Assembly: GCF_000520515.1 (NCBI RefSeq)
Contig: NZ_KI914730.1
Coordinates: 8,227 to 46,792 of the forward strand
Direction of reading: 5' to 3'
Source: Arthrobacter sp. H20
GTDB taxonomy: Bacteria > Actinomycetota > Actinomycetes > Actinomycetales > Micrococcaceae
Length of the DNA: 38,566 nucleotides
Part shown: positions 24,681 to 32,379 of the stretch, in pieces
How the letters are laid out: each line of letters opens with the position of its first letter
Position numbering within the stretch: the first letter of the stretch is position 1
Notes under the pieces: model-generated
Told to the model about the DNA's origin: nothing
The model's input: the letters and a program-made list of their open reading frames with translations, nothing else
Database searches by the model: none
Translations under genes and position numbers: made by a program

Positions 24681-26528
24681 TCAGTCGGAATCGTCTCCTT
24701 CAGAGAGCTCCTCGTCAAGGTCGACGAGCACTACCGCATCGGTATTTGATGGGTCTTGAGTTTGAGGCTTGAGCAAGCTGTGAATGCGAGCAACCAATTT
24801 CATGCTTCGCTCGTCGTAAAAGTCCCTGTACTCCTCGACCGAGAGGGGAAGCGACTGAGGTAACGCGTTGCGTTCCAGGAAAGCACTGCGATCGTGCGCT
24901 GAGGGATACTCCGCTGCCAACCATTTCTCCGGTAACTTGGCAGACTTTCCGATGTTCTCGAGTCCGGGAAGGAGTTCCAAGTTCGGCAGACGGTCTCTCC
25001 GATCGAGTAGCTCATTGATCTCATCTGGCGTGAACCTTGTTGTGCCGTCTTCTCTTTTCTGACGTCGCAAGGCTTTCTTGTCGAGCAGCGCTGCTGGAAA
25101 GACGTGGTCCACATGGAACTGGTTACGCGTATCGACATGGGGGAACAGCGCTGCAAGTACGGCGAAGGTTCGCACCTTGCCGTACGACAGACTCAAGATG
25201 TCGTCCACAAGGGCGTCCGTAACGGTCAGCGGCTTACCACGCCGGGCCATCGCCCTCTCGATCTCGACCACGGGGAATGCGGAATCACCCTCCGTTTTGA
25301 TGACCTCGCGAAGATCCCGGAGCAAGGTGTCCAAGCCGGATCCCCACACGCCACGCACGATCAGCGATCTAAGAACCCAAGACCGGAGAGACTCGCGGTC
25401 ATGGCGAGACTTCGGCGATTCGCGGTAGGAGTGATCGAGCCCGCGGTGGTGGACGTAGTAGGCCACCGGGATCAACACACTATCTGCGGTGAGCGATCCA
25501 TCGGATAGACCGAAGTCACTGAGTAGGCCTACCGCCACCTGGAGCGATTTGCTCATGACGTCCCAGTCAGCCTCGAGCTTCGCCATGTTCGTCGTAGTGA
25601 AGTTCTGGACCTTGAATCCAATATCTCGAACGTCAGCCATCACCAGCCCTGACTTCAGAATTGTGTCTCTGGAGAAGTTGAATCCGTTTCCCGTCTGGTT
25701 GAGTTCATCTACCAACCCGTGAACGGCGGCTCGAGCATCACCTTCCCACTGTGCGGTAGCGATAGACAGGAGTAGGTCACTATAAGACAGGACGGTGCCG
25801 CCGGAGTTTACCCGCACGAAGATGTCCAATACCCGTTCGATGTCCTGATCGTCTTCTTCGTAGAAATGAAGACTGGCGGTCTTACGGACTGCCTCCCAAA
25901 GCTTACTGACCATTGCTGAAGCTTCCGGGTCGTTACCGACTTTGTGTTTGGCCAACAGCTGTATCAATCCTGACGTATCCGATGCGTCGAAAATCTCGGA
26001 GACAGACAACCATTTCTTACTCTCGTCGTCCGAGGACGAACCAACGTCTTTCTTCGTCAAAAACTGAAAATGGTACTTAAGGCCGAGCTCATTCTCCGGG
26101 GCCTCGCTGACCAGGTTCAGATGCAGACGGCGTTCCGGATAAGACCACGCCTTATTCGCCCAACCGCCGTGGTTCTTATACGCGTAGGTCCCGCGAAGCC
26201 CGATATTGAGAGAGGTCAAGCGCTGTTGACCGTCGAGGATGGCCACCACCTCACGGTCCGTGGGAATATCGATCACCGGGTTGTGGCGGTTGTCGAAGGC
26301 GCTGTACTCCGTCATGAATCCATAGAACTTAAACTTACCGATCGTCTCCGGCAACACCTTCCATGATAGAAAGCTACCGACGGGGTACCCACGCATGACA
26401 GAGTCGAATACACGGATAATCTGAGAGGGTTTCCACACATACTCCCGCTGAATCGCTGGAAGTATAAGTTTTCGGTCCTGGATCTGCCGCAACGCGCTGG
26501 CGATCGACATCGGTTCTTTGTGTCCCAT
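24681..26528 (-). CDS. DUF262/HNH nuclease (GmrSD/SspE-like)
   Basis: A 615-residue protein. The N-terminal DUF262 (GmrS-like, ParB-fold NTPase) domain shows QREYVW at 27-32 and the DGQQRLTSL motif at 99-107. The C-terminal DUF1524/GmrD-like HNH region shows HVDHVFPAALL at 472-482 and, after an insertion, RLPNLELLPGLENIGKSAKLPEKWL. Proteins with this architecture are type IV-style restriction nucleases or the nicking effector of phosphorothioate defence. The start at 26528 is chosen because TATAGT lies exactly six bases before the ATG, without a ribosome binding site. It probably forms an operon with the glycosylase-like gene. No dnd/ssp genes are present, so it probably acts alone or on modified phage DNA. 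Confidence 0.88.
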   Translation of the reverse strand: MGHKEPMSIASALRQIQDRKLILPAIQREYVWKPSQIIRVFDSVMRGYPVGSFLSWKVLPETIGKFKFYGFMTEYSAFDNRHNPVIDIPTDREVVAILDGQQRLTSLNIGLRGTYAYKNHGGWANKAWSYPERRLHLNLVSEAPENELGLKYHFQFLTKKDVGSSSDDESKKWLSVSEIFDASDTSGLIQLLAKHKVGNDPEASAMVSKLWEAVRKTASLHFYEEDDQDIERVLDIFVRVNSGGTVLSYSDLLLSIATAQWEGDARAAVHGLVDELNQTGNGFNFSRDTILKSGLVMADVRDIGFKVQNFTTTNMAKLEADWDVMSKSLQVAVGLLSDFGLSDGSLTADSVLIPVAYYVHHRGLDHSYRESPKSRHDRESLRSWVLRSLIVRGVWGSGLDTLLRDLREVIKTEGDSAFPVVEIERAMARRGKPLTVTDALVDDILSLSYGKVRTFAVLAALFPHVDTRNQFHVDHVFPAALLDKKALRRQKREDGTTRFTPDEINELLDRRDRLPNLELLPGLENIGKSAKLPEKWLAAEYPSAHDRSAFLERNALPQSLPLSVEEYRDFYDERSMKLVARIHSLLKPQTQDPSNTDAVVLVDLDEELSEGDDSD

Positions 26529-26534
26529 TTCAGT

Positions 26535-26540
26535 ACTATA
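26535..26540 (-). promoter_or_regulatory. -10 element of probable leaderless promoter for the DUF262 gene
   Basis: TATAGT (five of six to consensus) ends exactly six bases before the ATG at 26528, placing transcription start at the initiation codon. Confidence 0.55.
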
Positions 26541-26774
26541 AGTCAGATCACCCGGGCCTTCGCCGACCCACCCTGACATCCAGTAGGACCTGTGTGGACG
26601 GCGCTTCATAAACGACGGTCGCCGAGAGTCCGTGCCCGGCAGGGCGCTGTTCGGCAGATCGTGGGCAAAAGACCAGACGGCCGGCTGGCTGGACTCGCTT
26701 CGTTCAGTTCGCGATACCTGACCTGAACTGTCTGAAGGATAGTGCGTCTAGCGTCTCACCGGCGCCTGAGCGAT

Positions 26775-27038
26775 TCAGTCGTCGTCCGGCAAATACCAGC
26801 CGTGGTCGCGGTGCCGAGGCTCTGGCGGGTTCGGGTTCTCGCGCTCATAGGCCTTGTTCGCACGGTCCGTCATCTCGCCGTCGTAGCGGTGCAACTCGTC
26901 GTAGAGATTCGTCGCCTCGCCCACATCCCCGGTGGACACGTAGCGCTGCCGCAACGCCTCGCGCTCATCCTCTAGTTCCGTGTCGGACAGCGGACGGAGG
27001 CTACCCAAGCTGCGCGCAATGGAGTCGACAATGCCCAT
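26775..27038 (-). CDS. Small acidic hypothetical protein
   Basis: An 87-residue soluble protein from the ATG at 27038, with a Glu/Arg-rich helical stretch (LSDTELEDEREALRQRYVSTGDVGEATNLYDELHRYDGEMTDRANKAYERENP split over two helices) and a C-terminal RHRDHGWYLPDDD. I recognise it only as a small protein seen in other actinobacteria; function unknown. It lies upstream of the DUF262 gene on the same strand with a 246-base gap (26529-26774) that holds no other gene. It is next to island repeat D, so it may be the first gene of that module. Confidence 0.6.
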   Translation of the reverse strand: MGIVDSIARSLGSLRPLSDTELEDEREALRQRYVSTGDVGEATNLYDELHRYDGEMTDRANKAYERENPNPPEPRHRDHGWYLPDDD

Positions 27039-27091
27039 GCCTGAGATGCTGTCATGCTGGAGGCTGGCAGGCAAGCAACGCTTCCAAATGC

Positions 27092-27136
27092 CTAACCGTC
27101 ACGGAACCCCACCGAGTTCCGGTACAGACGAACCGC
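27092..27136 (-). repeat. Island repeat D
   Basis: The most diverged convincing copy: it reads RNSVGFRDG-stop on the minus strand, one codon shorter than the others, but its arm TTCCGGTACAGA resembles that of repeat A (TTCCGGCACAGA). It separates the DUF262 module from the DUF6602 module. Confidence 0.6.
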
Positions 27137-27190
27137 TGGGATCTGAGGACGGACCACACCCGAAGGCCGACTTCCCCTTCCGGTGTGGTC

Positions 27191-28084
27191 ATGCGCACGA
27201 AGCACGTCAGCTTGCGGCAGAATGATCAGGTGGATACGAACCGTGCCGGACTGCTCCTCCGACAGATGGACGACGTCGCGAAGCAGATGGTGCTCGACTT
27301 CGAAACGAGCTCGAAGATCCAGCACAACGCGTCGAAAGGATCGGTGCGGGAAGGTGACCTCGTCCGAGACTTCCTCGCTAAGTATGTCTCACGCAGCGCG
27401 ACCGTCATGGGCAGCGGCGAATTGGTCTCCACCGACGGACAAATCTCAAACCAGTGCGATGTGATGCTCGTCGATAACGACACGCCCCCGTTCTACAAGT
27501 CCGAGCACTACGCGATGGTGCCGATCGAGTGCTGCTACGCGACGGTCGAGGTCAAGTCGAATCTGACCACCGACGAGCTTAAGAAGGCCTGGGCCGCAGC
27601 CAAGAAGGCCAAGGCCATGCCGCGGGCCGCCTTCACCCAGCGACATCCGATATCCGGCGTAACGCAGACGGTACACGGCCAGACTTGGGAGCACGCTAGT
27701 CCACTGCGGGCGATCGTCTACGGCTATCGCGGCGCAAAATTAGAGTCGTTGGCGCGAGAGATGAGCTTGTTGGCAGCCCAAGATCCCGATCCAGCCAGCG
27801 GACTCGACAGCGTATTCGTCGCTGACCAAGGATTCGTCACGTGGCAGCAACTGACAAATGGTGCATTCTTCGAGCGGCAAGCCGAATCTGTCGTAGCTGC
27901 AGTTCCAGCGCAGCGGGGGAACACGCTACTACTAATGATGACGGTGCTCAACGAGATTGTGGCTGCGGCCCAGATGAACGACCGAGTGGACTTGAAGCGA
28001 TATGTCACAGAATCGTTCGGTCAAGTCGCCTCGTGGTGGGACGCAGGCAATGAACTGCCAATGAAGTCGCATTCCAACCCCTGA
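27191..28084 (+). CDS. DUF6602-type putative nuclease
   Basis: A 297-residue protein from the ATG at 27191 (a GTG two codons earlier is possible; no good ribosome binding site for either). Seen: the family's KGSVREGDLVRDFLAKYV region and, further on, QCDVMLVD with a following PIECCYATVEVKSNL, together giving the D...ExK pattern of a PD-(D/E)xK nuclease fold. Catalysis is inferred from that motif only. Proteins of this family are frequent in defence islands. It is the sole gene of the module between repeats D and E and is one of only two plus-strand genes in the island. Confidence 0.72.
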   Translation: MRTKHVSLRQNDQVDTNRAGLLLRQMDDVAKQMVLDFETSSKIQHNASKGSVREGDLVRDFLAKYVSRSATVMGSGELVSTDGQISNQCDVMLVDNDTPPFYKSEHYAMVPIECCYATVEVKSNLTTDELKKAWAAAKKAKAMPRAAFTQRHPISGVTQTVHGQTWEHASPLRAIVYGYRGAKLESLAREMSLLAAQDPDPASGLDSVFVADQGFVTWQQLTNGAFFERQAESVVAAVPAQRGNTLLLMMTVLNEIVAAAQMNDRVDLKRYVTESFGQVASWWDAGNELPMKSHSNP

Positions 28085-28493
28085 TTGCCGGAGCTCATCA
28101 CCGACCACTTCCTCTGCTAGATTTCGGGATCCCCTCAGCAAAGCGCCCTTCACTCCGTACTACGTTGCAAACCGGAATTCCACCACGTTCCGTAATCAAA
28201 TAGCCTCAGCAGCGATTCTTGCCCTGAATAACGTGCGACGCGCGTGATGTCGTGGCACACGTCTATCCAAGAGAAGAAGGCAACCGAAAGCATGCAAGGA
28301 GGACTGACAGAACGGCATCGAGTCTGTCGCAGGACTGCCACCGGCGCTGCACCCGGCGCAGTCGACATGTCAGGGGTTCGCGCTCATCGAAGAGGCCGGT
28401 TGCGTTGTTGTGCTGGTGGTCAAGGACTGTTTATTTCCGTCTTGCCACTCCCGTGCACGCCTACTCTCAATCGTCCAAGGTCAGTCGTGGTAA
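28085..28493. other. Gene-free stretch around repeat E
   Basis: After the DUF6602 stop there is no open frame with a start signal and recognisable content on either strand up to the hairpin at 28494. It contains repeat E at 28160-28207; 28208-28493 shows only unconvincing short frames. Confidence 0.5.
28160..28207 (-). repeat. Island repeat E
   Basis: Reads RNVVEFRFAT-stop on the minus strand; its last two codons before the stop differ from the other copies. It aligns with repeats B and C without gaps over 48 positions, including the TTCCGTA arm. It separates the DUF6602 module from the PIN-like module. Confidence 0.75.
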
Positions 28494-28535
28494 CGCCCCA
28501 GAACCTTTTACGGACTCGTAAAAGGTTCTGGGGCG
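28494..28535. terminator. Perfect 18-bp inverted repeat overlapping the end of the PIN-like gene
   Basis: Arms 28494-28511 and 28518-28535 are perfectly complementary with a six-base loop. The stop codon at 28508-28510 lies in the left arm and the last codons in the right arm, so the coding end is part of the hairpin. No T run follows on the minus strand. Probable terminator or 3'-stabilising stem. Confidence 0.65.
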
Positions 28536-29746
28536 AGCCGCTCCGACTGTGTCTTGGCACCGTCTCGACGAACTGCCGTAATTAAAGCGCCGAGTGAGGT
28601 GAAGACTGTTTCGCTCCTACCAAGGGCTCGTTGGGCTTCCCGGAGTTGCGTCCCGGTGTGTGTCTCAGCGCATACGTAGTTGGCGTACGCGGCCGCGCTG
28701 GAGAGGTGGAAGATGTCGATTAGGTCGTTCCGCCGCCACTTATTCTGGCGGTCTGTAAACCGACGCACAAATAGTTCGGACAGCAATCCGACCATTGGCG
28801 AAGCCGACAGCAGGCCAGCCACTTCTCGATCACTGAAGGTAGGGAAATCGAAGGAACGAGTCAATTTGCGGTATGGAGCAGTGTAAAAGCCGATGTTTTC
28901 GTTCCAGTACCGCCGACGCGCCAATTGTCGACGCTGACTTTTTGGAACGTTCTCTGTGTCCATCCGAGAGGTGATGCGGGCGTGGTGGTCGATCCACATC
29001 GTAAGTGGATGCTTGGGCATTGGTTCTGGATCGATGAGTGAGCTGAGGATGACATTTGGCATCGTGAGCATGGCCATGAATGTGTCAACATCTGTCGTTT
29101 CGTTGGCGATTCCCAACCTGGTGTCAAAGCCGAAGAGCGCGCCCGGCTCAGTGACGATGGGGTAAATGTGTCCAACCTCGGGAAGTCCAAGATGGCCCCG
29201 GATGGTTAGTTCGGCTTCCTGCTTCCAAAGGTCGAGCGGGTTCCGGATCTGCCATCCACCGGCTAGGGAAGCCATGGCTACGCCGACTTCATAGCGCCGT
29301 TCGTTGTGGAGGCCAGCTGTTTCCAGCATGTGGCCCATAGACAACGGCAAGACGATGCCTCCGTCGAGAGCCAGTTGGACCAAATCTTGTGCGGCTTGGC
29401 GCTCCCCTGGGTCGGCAATCCTCTCCGGGTCATGTAGCGCGTCAGAGACAGTCCGCCAGCGATTCTGATCGAGATAAACGGATGGTCGGCCATTGAAAGG
29501 CGGCGGAGAATTCGGATTGAATCCCTCCGTGATGATCAGGTGGCCGCGCGTGGTCGTCGAAATAATCCACCACTTCTCCCAGTCGAATGTCGAGTTGGCT
29601 ATTTGGGAGTTTCTTGGTGAAAACTTGGAATGCAGTTCGTCCTCTAGAATCTGGCCATCCTGGCACACAATCTTTATGGTGCCCTTCTGGAAGTCGACCT
29701 GCCAGTATTTGTATACATCTGTCGAGATCACGAACGCTTCGCCCAT
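28508..29746 (-). CDS. Large hypothetical protein, possible PIN-like nuclease
   Basis: A 412-residue protein not assignable to a named family by eye. The first about 80 residues form a beta-rich domain (YWQVDFQKGTIKIVC, THFDWEKWW-like pattern). After VYLDQNRW (Asp93) come a helix with Glu142 (SMGHMLETA) and, near the end, NDLIDIFHLSSAAAYANYVCAET with Asp341, Asp344 and Glu361; this spacing of acidic residues suggests a PIN-like RNase fold. That is an inference, not a proven match. TAACCT lies six bases before the ATG, with no ribosome binding site, so a leaderless transcript is likely. It is the only cargo between repeats E and F, directly next to ychF. The gap 29759-29874 holds no other gene. 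Confidence 0.6.
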   Translation of the reverse strand: MGEAFVISTDVYKYWQVDFQKGTIKIVCQDGQILEDELHSKFSPRNSQIANSTFDWEKWWIISTTTRGHLIITEGFNPNSPPPFNGRPSVYLDQNRWRTVSDALHDPERIADPGERQAAQDLVQLALDGGIVLPLSMGHMLETAGLHNERRYEVGVAMASLAGGWQIRNPLDLWKQEAELTIRGHLGLPEVGHIYPIVTEPGALFGFDTRLGIANETTDVDTFMAMLTMPNVILSSLIDPEPMPKHPLTMWIDHHARITSRMDTENVPKSQRRQLARRRYWNENIGFYTAPYRKLTRSFDFPTFSDREVAGLLSASPMVGLLSELFVRRFTDRQNKWRRNDLIDIFHLSSAAAYANYVCAETHTGTQLREAQRALGRSETVFTSLGALITAVRRDGAKTQSERLAPEPFTSP

Positions 29747-29752
29747 CTGAAC

Positions 29753-29758
29753 AGGTTA
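29753..29758 (-). promoter_or_regulatory. -10 element of probable leaderless promoter for the PIN-like gene
   Basis: TAACCT (TAnnnT type) ends six bases before the ATG at 29746. Confidence 0.45.
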
Positions 29759-29874
29759 ACCCCTGGTGGCAGGGACCCGTCGCTTGGCGTCCTATGCCGT
29801 CCGAACGATGACCGCGGTCGAGGTGAGCCCCGGAGGTGGTTGGAGACCCCCGACCGTCAACCAGCACATCGTCA

Positions 29875-29901
29875 CCAAACGTTGAACCGGAACTTGACTA
29901 C
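29875..29901 (-). repeat. Island repeat F, truncated and abutting the ychF stop
   Basis: Reads VVKFRFNVW on the minus strand, in a different frame from the ychF stop codon that lies inside it (29898-29900). From position 28 of the repeat onward the sequence is the resident ychF end instead of the arm seen in other copies. This is a junction between island and target gene. Confidence 0.6.
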
Positions 29902-29924
29902 ACATTGAATCTAAATTCCACCAC
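29898..29924 (-). repeat. Resident ychF end, the presumed attachment core
   Basis: The last nine codons of ychF (VVEFRFNV-stop). It matches repeat A at 23 of the first 25 positions; the exact match 29902-29915 to 18518-18531 is 14 bases long. Confidence 0.7.
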
Positions 29925-30983
29925 GTCGCCGTCGGCCATGACGTATTCCTTGCCCTCAATCCGGACCTTGCCACGGGACTTGGCCTCGGACATGGATCCA
30001 GCGTCAACGAGGTCCGAGAAGGAGACCACCTCGGCTTTGATGAAGCCGCGCTGGAAGTCAGTGTGAATGACACCGGCCGCTTCCGGGGCGGTGGCACCCT
30101 TGGTGATGGTCCAGGCCCGGGTTTCCTTGGGCCCGGCAGTCAGGTAGGTCTGCAGGCCCAGGGTGTGGAAGCCAACGTGTGCCAGCTGATCCAGCCCGGA
30201 TTCGCTCTGCCCATTCATCTCGAGCATTTCGCGGGCTTCTTCCTCGTCGAGCTCCACAAGATCGGATTCGAGCTTCGCATCGAGGAAGATGCAATCAGCT
30301 GGGGCAACAAGCTCACGGAGTTCGGCCTGGCGTTCCTCATTACCCAGCACTGAGTCGTCGGCGTTGAACACATAGATGAAGGGTTTGGCGGTGAGCAGGC
30401 TCAGCTCGCGAAGGTGCTCCATTTCCAGTTTGTCGCTGGCCACTGAGGCGAAAATGGTGTCGCCGCGCTCCAGCACCGATTGTGCCGCAACCATGGCAGC
30501 AAGCTGCGCCGGTTCGCGCTTTTTGATCTTGACTTCTTTCTCCACCCGGGGAATGGCTTTCTCAAGGGTCTGGAGGTCGGCGAGGATCAGTTCGGTGTTG
30601 ATGGTTTCCATGTCGGAGCGGGCATCGACCTTGCCGTCGACGTGGATGACGTCCGGATCGTCGAAGACCCGGATTACCTGCGCAATGGCCTCAGCCTCGC
30701 GGATGTTGGCCAGGAACTGGTTGCCCAGCCCCTCCCCCTCTGAAGCACCCTTGACGATCCCTGCGATGTCCACAAAGGAAACAGTTGCTGGCAGGATCCG
30801 CTGGGACCCGAAGATCTCTGACAGTTGTCCCAGCCGGGCATCAGGAAGACTCACCACCCCCACATTGGGTTCGATGGTCGCGAACGGATAGTTAGCCGCG
30901 AGCACGTTGTTGCGGGTGAGCGCATTGAAGAGGGTTGATTTGCCGACGTTGGGCAGTCCGACGATGCCAATAGTAAGAGCCAC
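29898..30983 (-). CDS. ychF: Redox-regulated ATPase YchF (Obg family)
   Basis: A 361-residue P-loop protein, ribosome-associated and unusual among Obg-like proteins in preferring ATP. Seen: P-loop GLPNVGKST at 9-17, switch [12 protein letters not shown] at 72-81 followed by [10 protein letters not shown], a divergent base-specificity site (VFNADD), and the C-terminal TGS domain ([19 protein letters not shown], [17 protein letters not shown]) ending in EFRFNV. The start is GTG at 30983 without a clear ribosome binding site. It is divergent from rmuC. Its 3' end is the boundary of the genomic island; the gene itself appears full length, so insertion has preserved its coding sequence. Confidence 0.96.
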   Translation of the reverse strand: MALTIGIVGLPNVGKSTLFNALTRNNVLAANYPFATIEPNVGVVSLPDARLGQLSEIFGSQRILPATVSFVDIAGIVKGASEGEGLGNQFLANIREAEAIAQVIRVFDDPDVIHVDGKVDARSDMETINTELILADLQTLEKAIPRVEKEVKIKKREPAQLAAMVAAQSVLERGDTIFASVASDKLEMEHLRELSLLTAKPFIYVFNADDSVLGNEERQAELRELVAPADCIFLDAKLESDLVELDEEEAREMLEMNGQSESGLDQLAHVGFHTLGLQTYLTAGPKETRAWTITKGATAPEAAGVIHTDFQRGFIKAEVVSFSDLVDAGSMSEAKSRGKVRIEGKEYVMADGDVVEFRFNV

Positions 30984-31069
30984 GGGAATAGAGTCTACCG
31001 TTTGCCCTCGCTTCCACCGCGCCGCCGGTGGTCAACCAAAATGTCGGTCGGGACTGACATGGTGGTGCC

Positions 31070-32347
31070 ATGGACGGATTCATTGTGGTTGTGGTTGTTT
31101 TGGCAGTACTCACGGGTGGCATTTTTGGTGCTGCCGGCATGGCGTGGGCAGCCCGGTTGAAGGTGCAGCGCCTGACTGAAGAACTGGACGACGTCGGCGA
31201 GCGGCTGGGAAGCACCAGCACCGCGTTGGCCGCCGCAGGAGCGGAAAATCGGATGCTCGTGACGCAGAACCGGGAGCTCACGACTCGCTCAGCCGGTGAC
31301 CAGTCGGTGCTGCGGGCCCTTGCTCCGGTCGCGGACAAGCTGAATCACCTGCAATCCCAGGTCGGGATCCTTGAACGGGACAGGGTCGAGCAGTTCGGAC
31401 AGCTCGCCGAGCAGCTACGCGAGGCACGGCACTCGGATGCCCAGCTCCTCTCCACCACGCATTCGCTCACCGCGGCCCTGCGGAGCAACAGTGCGCGGGG
31501 GCAATGGGGCGAGGTGCAACTGCGGCGGGTCGTCGAGGCGGCCGGCATGCTGCCCCGCGTCGATTTCCTTGAACAGGCCACCATTACCCTGAGCGCCGGC
31601 GCGAAGGATACGTCGGCCCGTCCGGACATGATCGTGCAACTTCCGGGCGGGAAGCAGCTGGTGGTCGACGCGAAGGTGCCATTGGCCGCCTTCCTCGACG
31701 CACAGGAACTCCCCGAGTTGCCTGAGCATGGAGAGGGTTCCAGCACCCGGCGGGAGGCGTTGCTGCAGCAGCACGCCAAGGCGCTGCGGGCCCACATCGA
31801 CGCGCTGGCCCGGAAAAGGTACTGGCAGGGCGTCGAAAATACGCCCGAGCTGGTGGTGTGTTTCATCCCCGTAGAGTCGGTGCTCTCGTCGGCTCTGCGC
31901 GCCGATCCCGGCCTCCTCGACTACGCCTTCACCCGCAACATTGCCCTGGCATCACCGGTGTCGCTGCTGGCCATCCTGAAGGGCGCGGCCTATAGCTGGC
32001 GGCAAGATGTCCTCACCGAACATGCCAAGGAGCTGTTCGAACTGTCCCGGCAGCTTTACGATCGCCTCGGCACCATGGGCGAGCATGTAACGAAGCTGGG
32101 CAATTCGCTGAAGGCCTCGGTGGAGAAGTACAACTCCTTTGTCGGGACATTGGAGTCCCGGGTGCTGCCCACAGCGCGACGGATCAACGACTTCGACTCT
32201 GCGTCGCTCACGTCCTCGACCCATCCTGCAGAGAATTCGAGCGCTCTGCGGATGACACCTGTGGAATCAACACCACGATTGCTAAGCGCTGCCGAGCTGC
32301 TCGATCAGGAAGATGGCGAGAGCGACGACGACAGGGTCAGCGCCTAG
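31070..32347 (+). CDS. rmuC: DNA recombination protein RmuC
   Basis: A 425-residue protein thought to limit chromosomal rearrangement. Seen: an N-terminal membrane anchor (residues 4-28), a long coiled coil (about 30-130), then the RmuC nuclease-like core with RGQWGEVQLRRVVEAAGM (Glu148), RPDMIVQLPGGKQLVVDAK (Asp186, Asp200, Lys202; the PD-(D/E)xK signature) and a C-terminal helical part (LSRQLYDRLGTMGEHVTKLGNSL). It starts at an ATG 86 bases from the divergent ychF and converges on ispH. Confidence 0.94.
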   Translation: MDGFIVVVVVLAVLTGGIFGAAGMAWAARLKVQRLTEELDDVGERLGSTSTALAAAGAENRMLVTQNRELTTRSAGDQSVLRALAPVADKLNHLQSQVGILERDRVEQFGQLAEQLREARHSDAQLLSTTHSLTAALRSNSARGQWGEVQLRRVVEAAGMLPRVDFLEQATITLSAGAKDTSARPDMIVQLPGGKQLVVDAKVPLAAFLDAQELPELPEHGEGSSTRREALLQQHAKALRAHIDALARKRYWQGVENTPELVVCFIPVESVLSSALRADPGLLDYAFTRNIALASPVSLLAILKGAAYSWRQDVLTEHAKELFELSRQLYDRLGTMGEHVTKLGNSLKASVEKYNSFVGTLESRVLPTARRINDFDSASLTSSTHPAENSSALRMTPVESTPRLLSAAELLDQEDGESDDDRVSA

Positions 32348-32379
32348 ACACTCTGCCAGCACCCAGCTCTGAGGCTAGC

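Larger units (their letters stand above)
18514..29924. mobile_element. Composite genomic island at the 3' end of ychF
   Basis: A region of about 11.4 kb lies between the 3' end of ychF and a displaced copy of that 3' end at 18514-18561. The first 25 positions of the two ends agree at 23. At least four further copies of the same end lie inside, all in the ychF orientation, cutting the island into five to six modules, each with one or a few defence-type genes on either strand. No integrase, resolvase or transposase was found between the ends. This is inferred to be a series of site-specific insertions into ychF, analogous in layout to staphylococcal SCC arrays at rlmH. The modules' short length argues for mobilisation in trans. 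Confidence 0.75.

Noticed and set aside
28244-28585. Plus-strand frame of 113 codons between repeat E and the PIN-like gene
   Set aside because: No start signal or motif, and it overlaps the end of the PIN-like gene and its hairpin.
18514-29924. Repeats read as a CRISPR array
   Set aside because: Spacing is 0.9 to several kb and irregular, copies are diverged, and no cas genes are present.
18514-29924. tRNA gene as the island's insertion target
   Set aside because: No cloverleaf-like sequence was found at either end; the ends match the ychF coding sequence.
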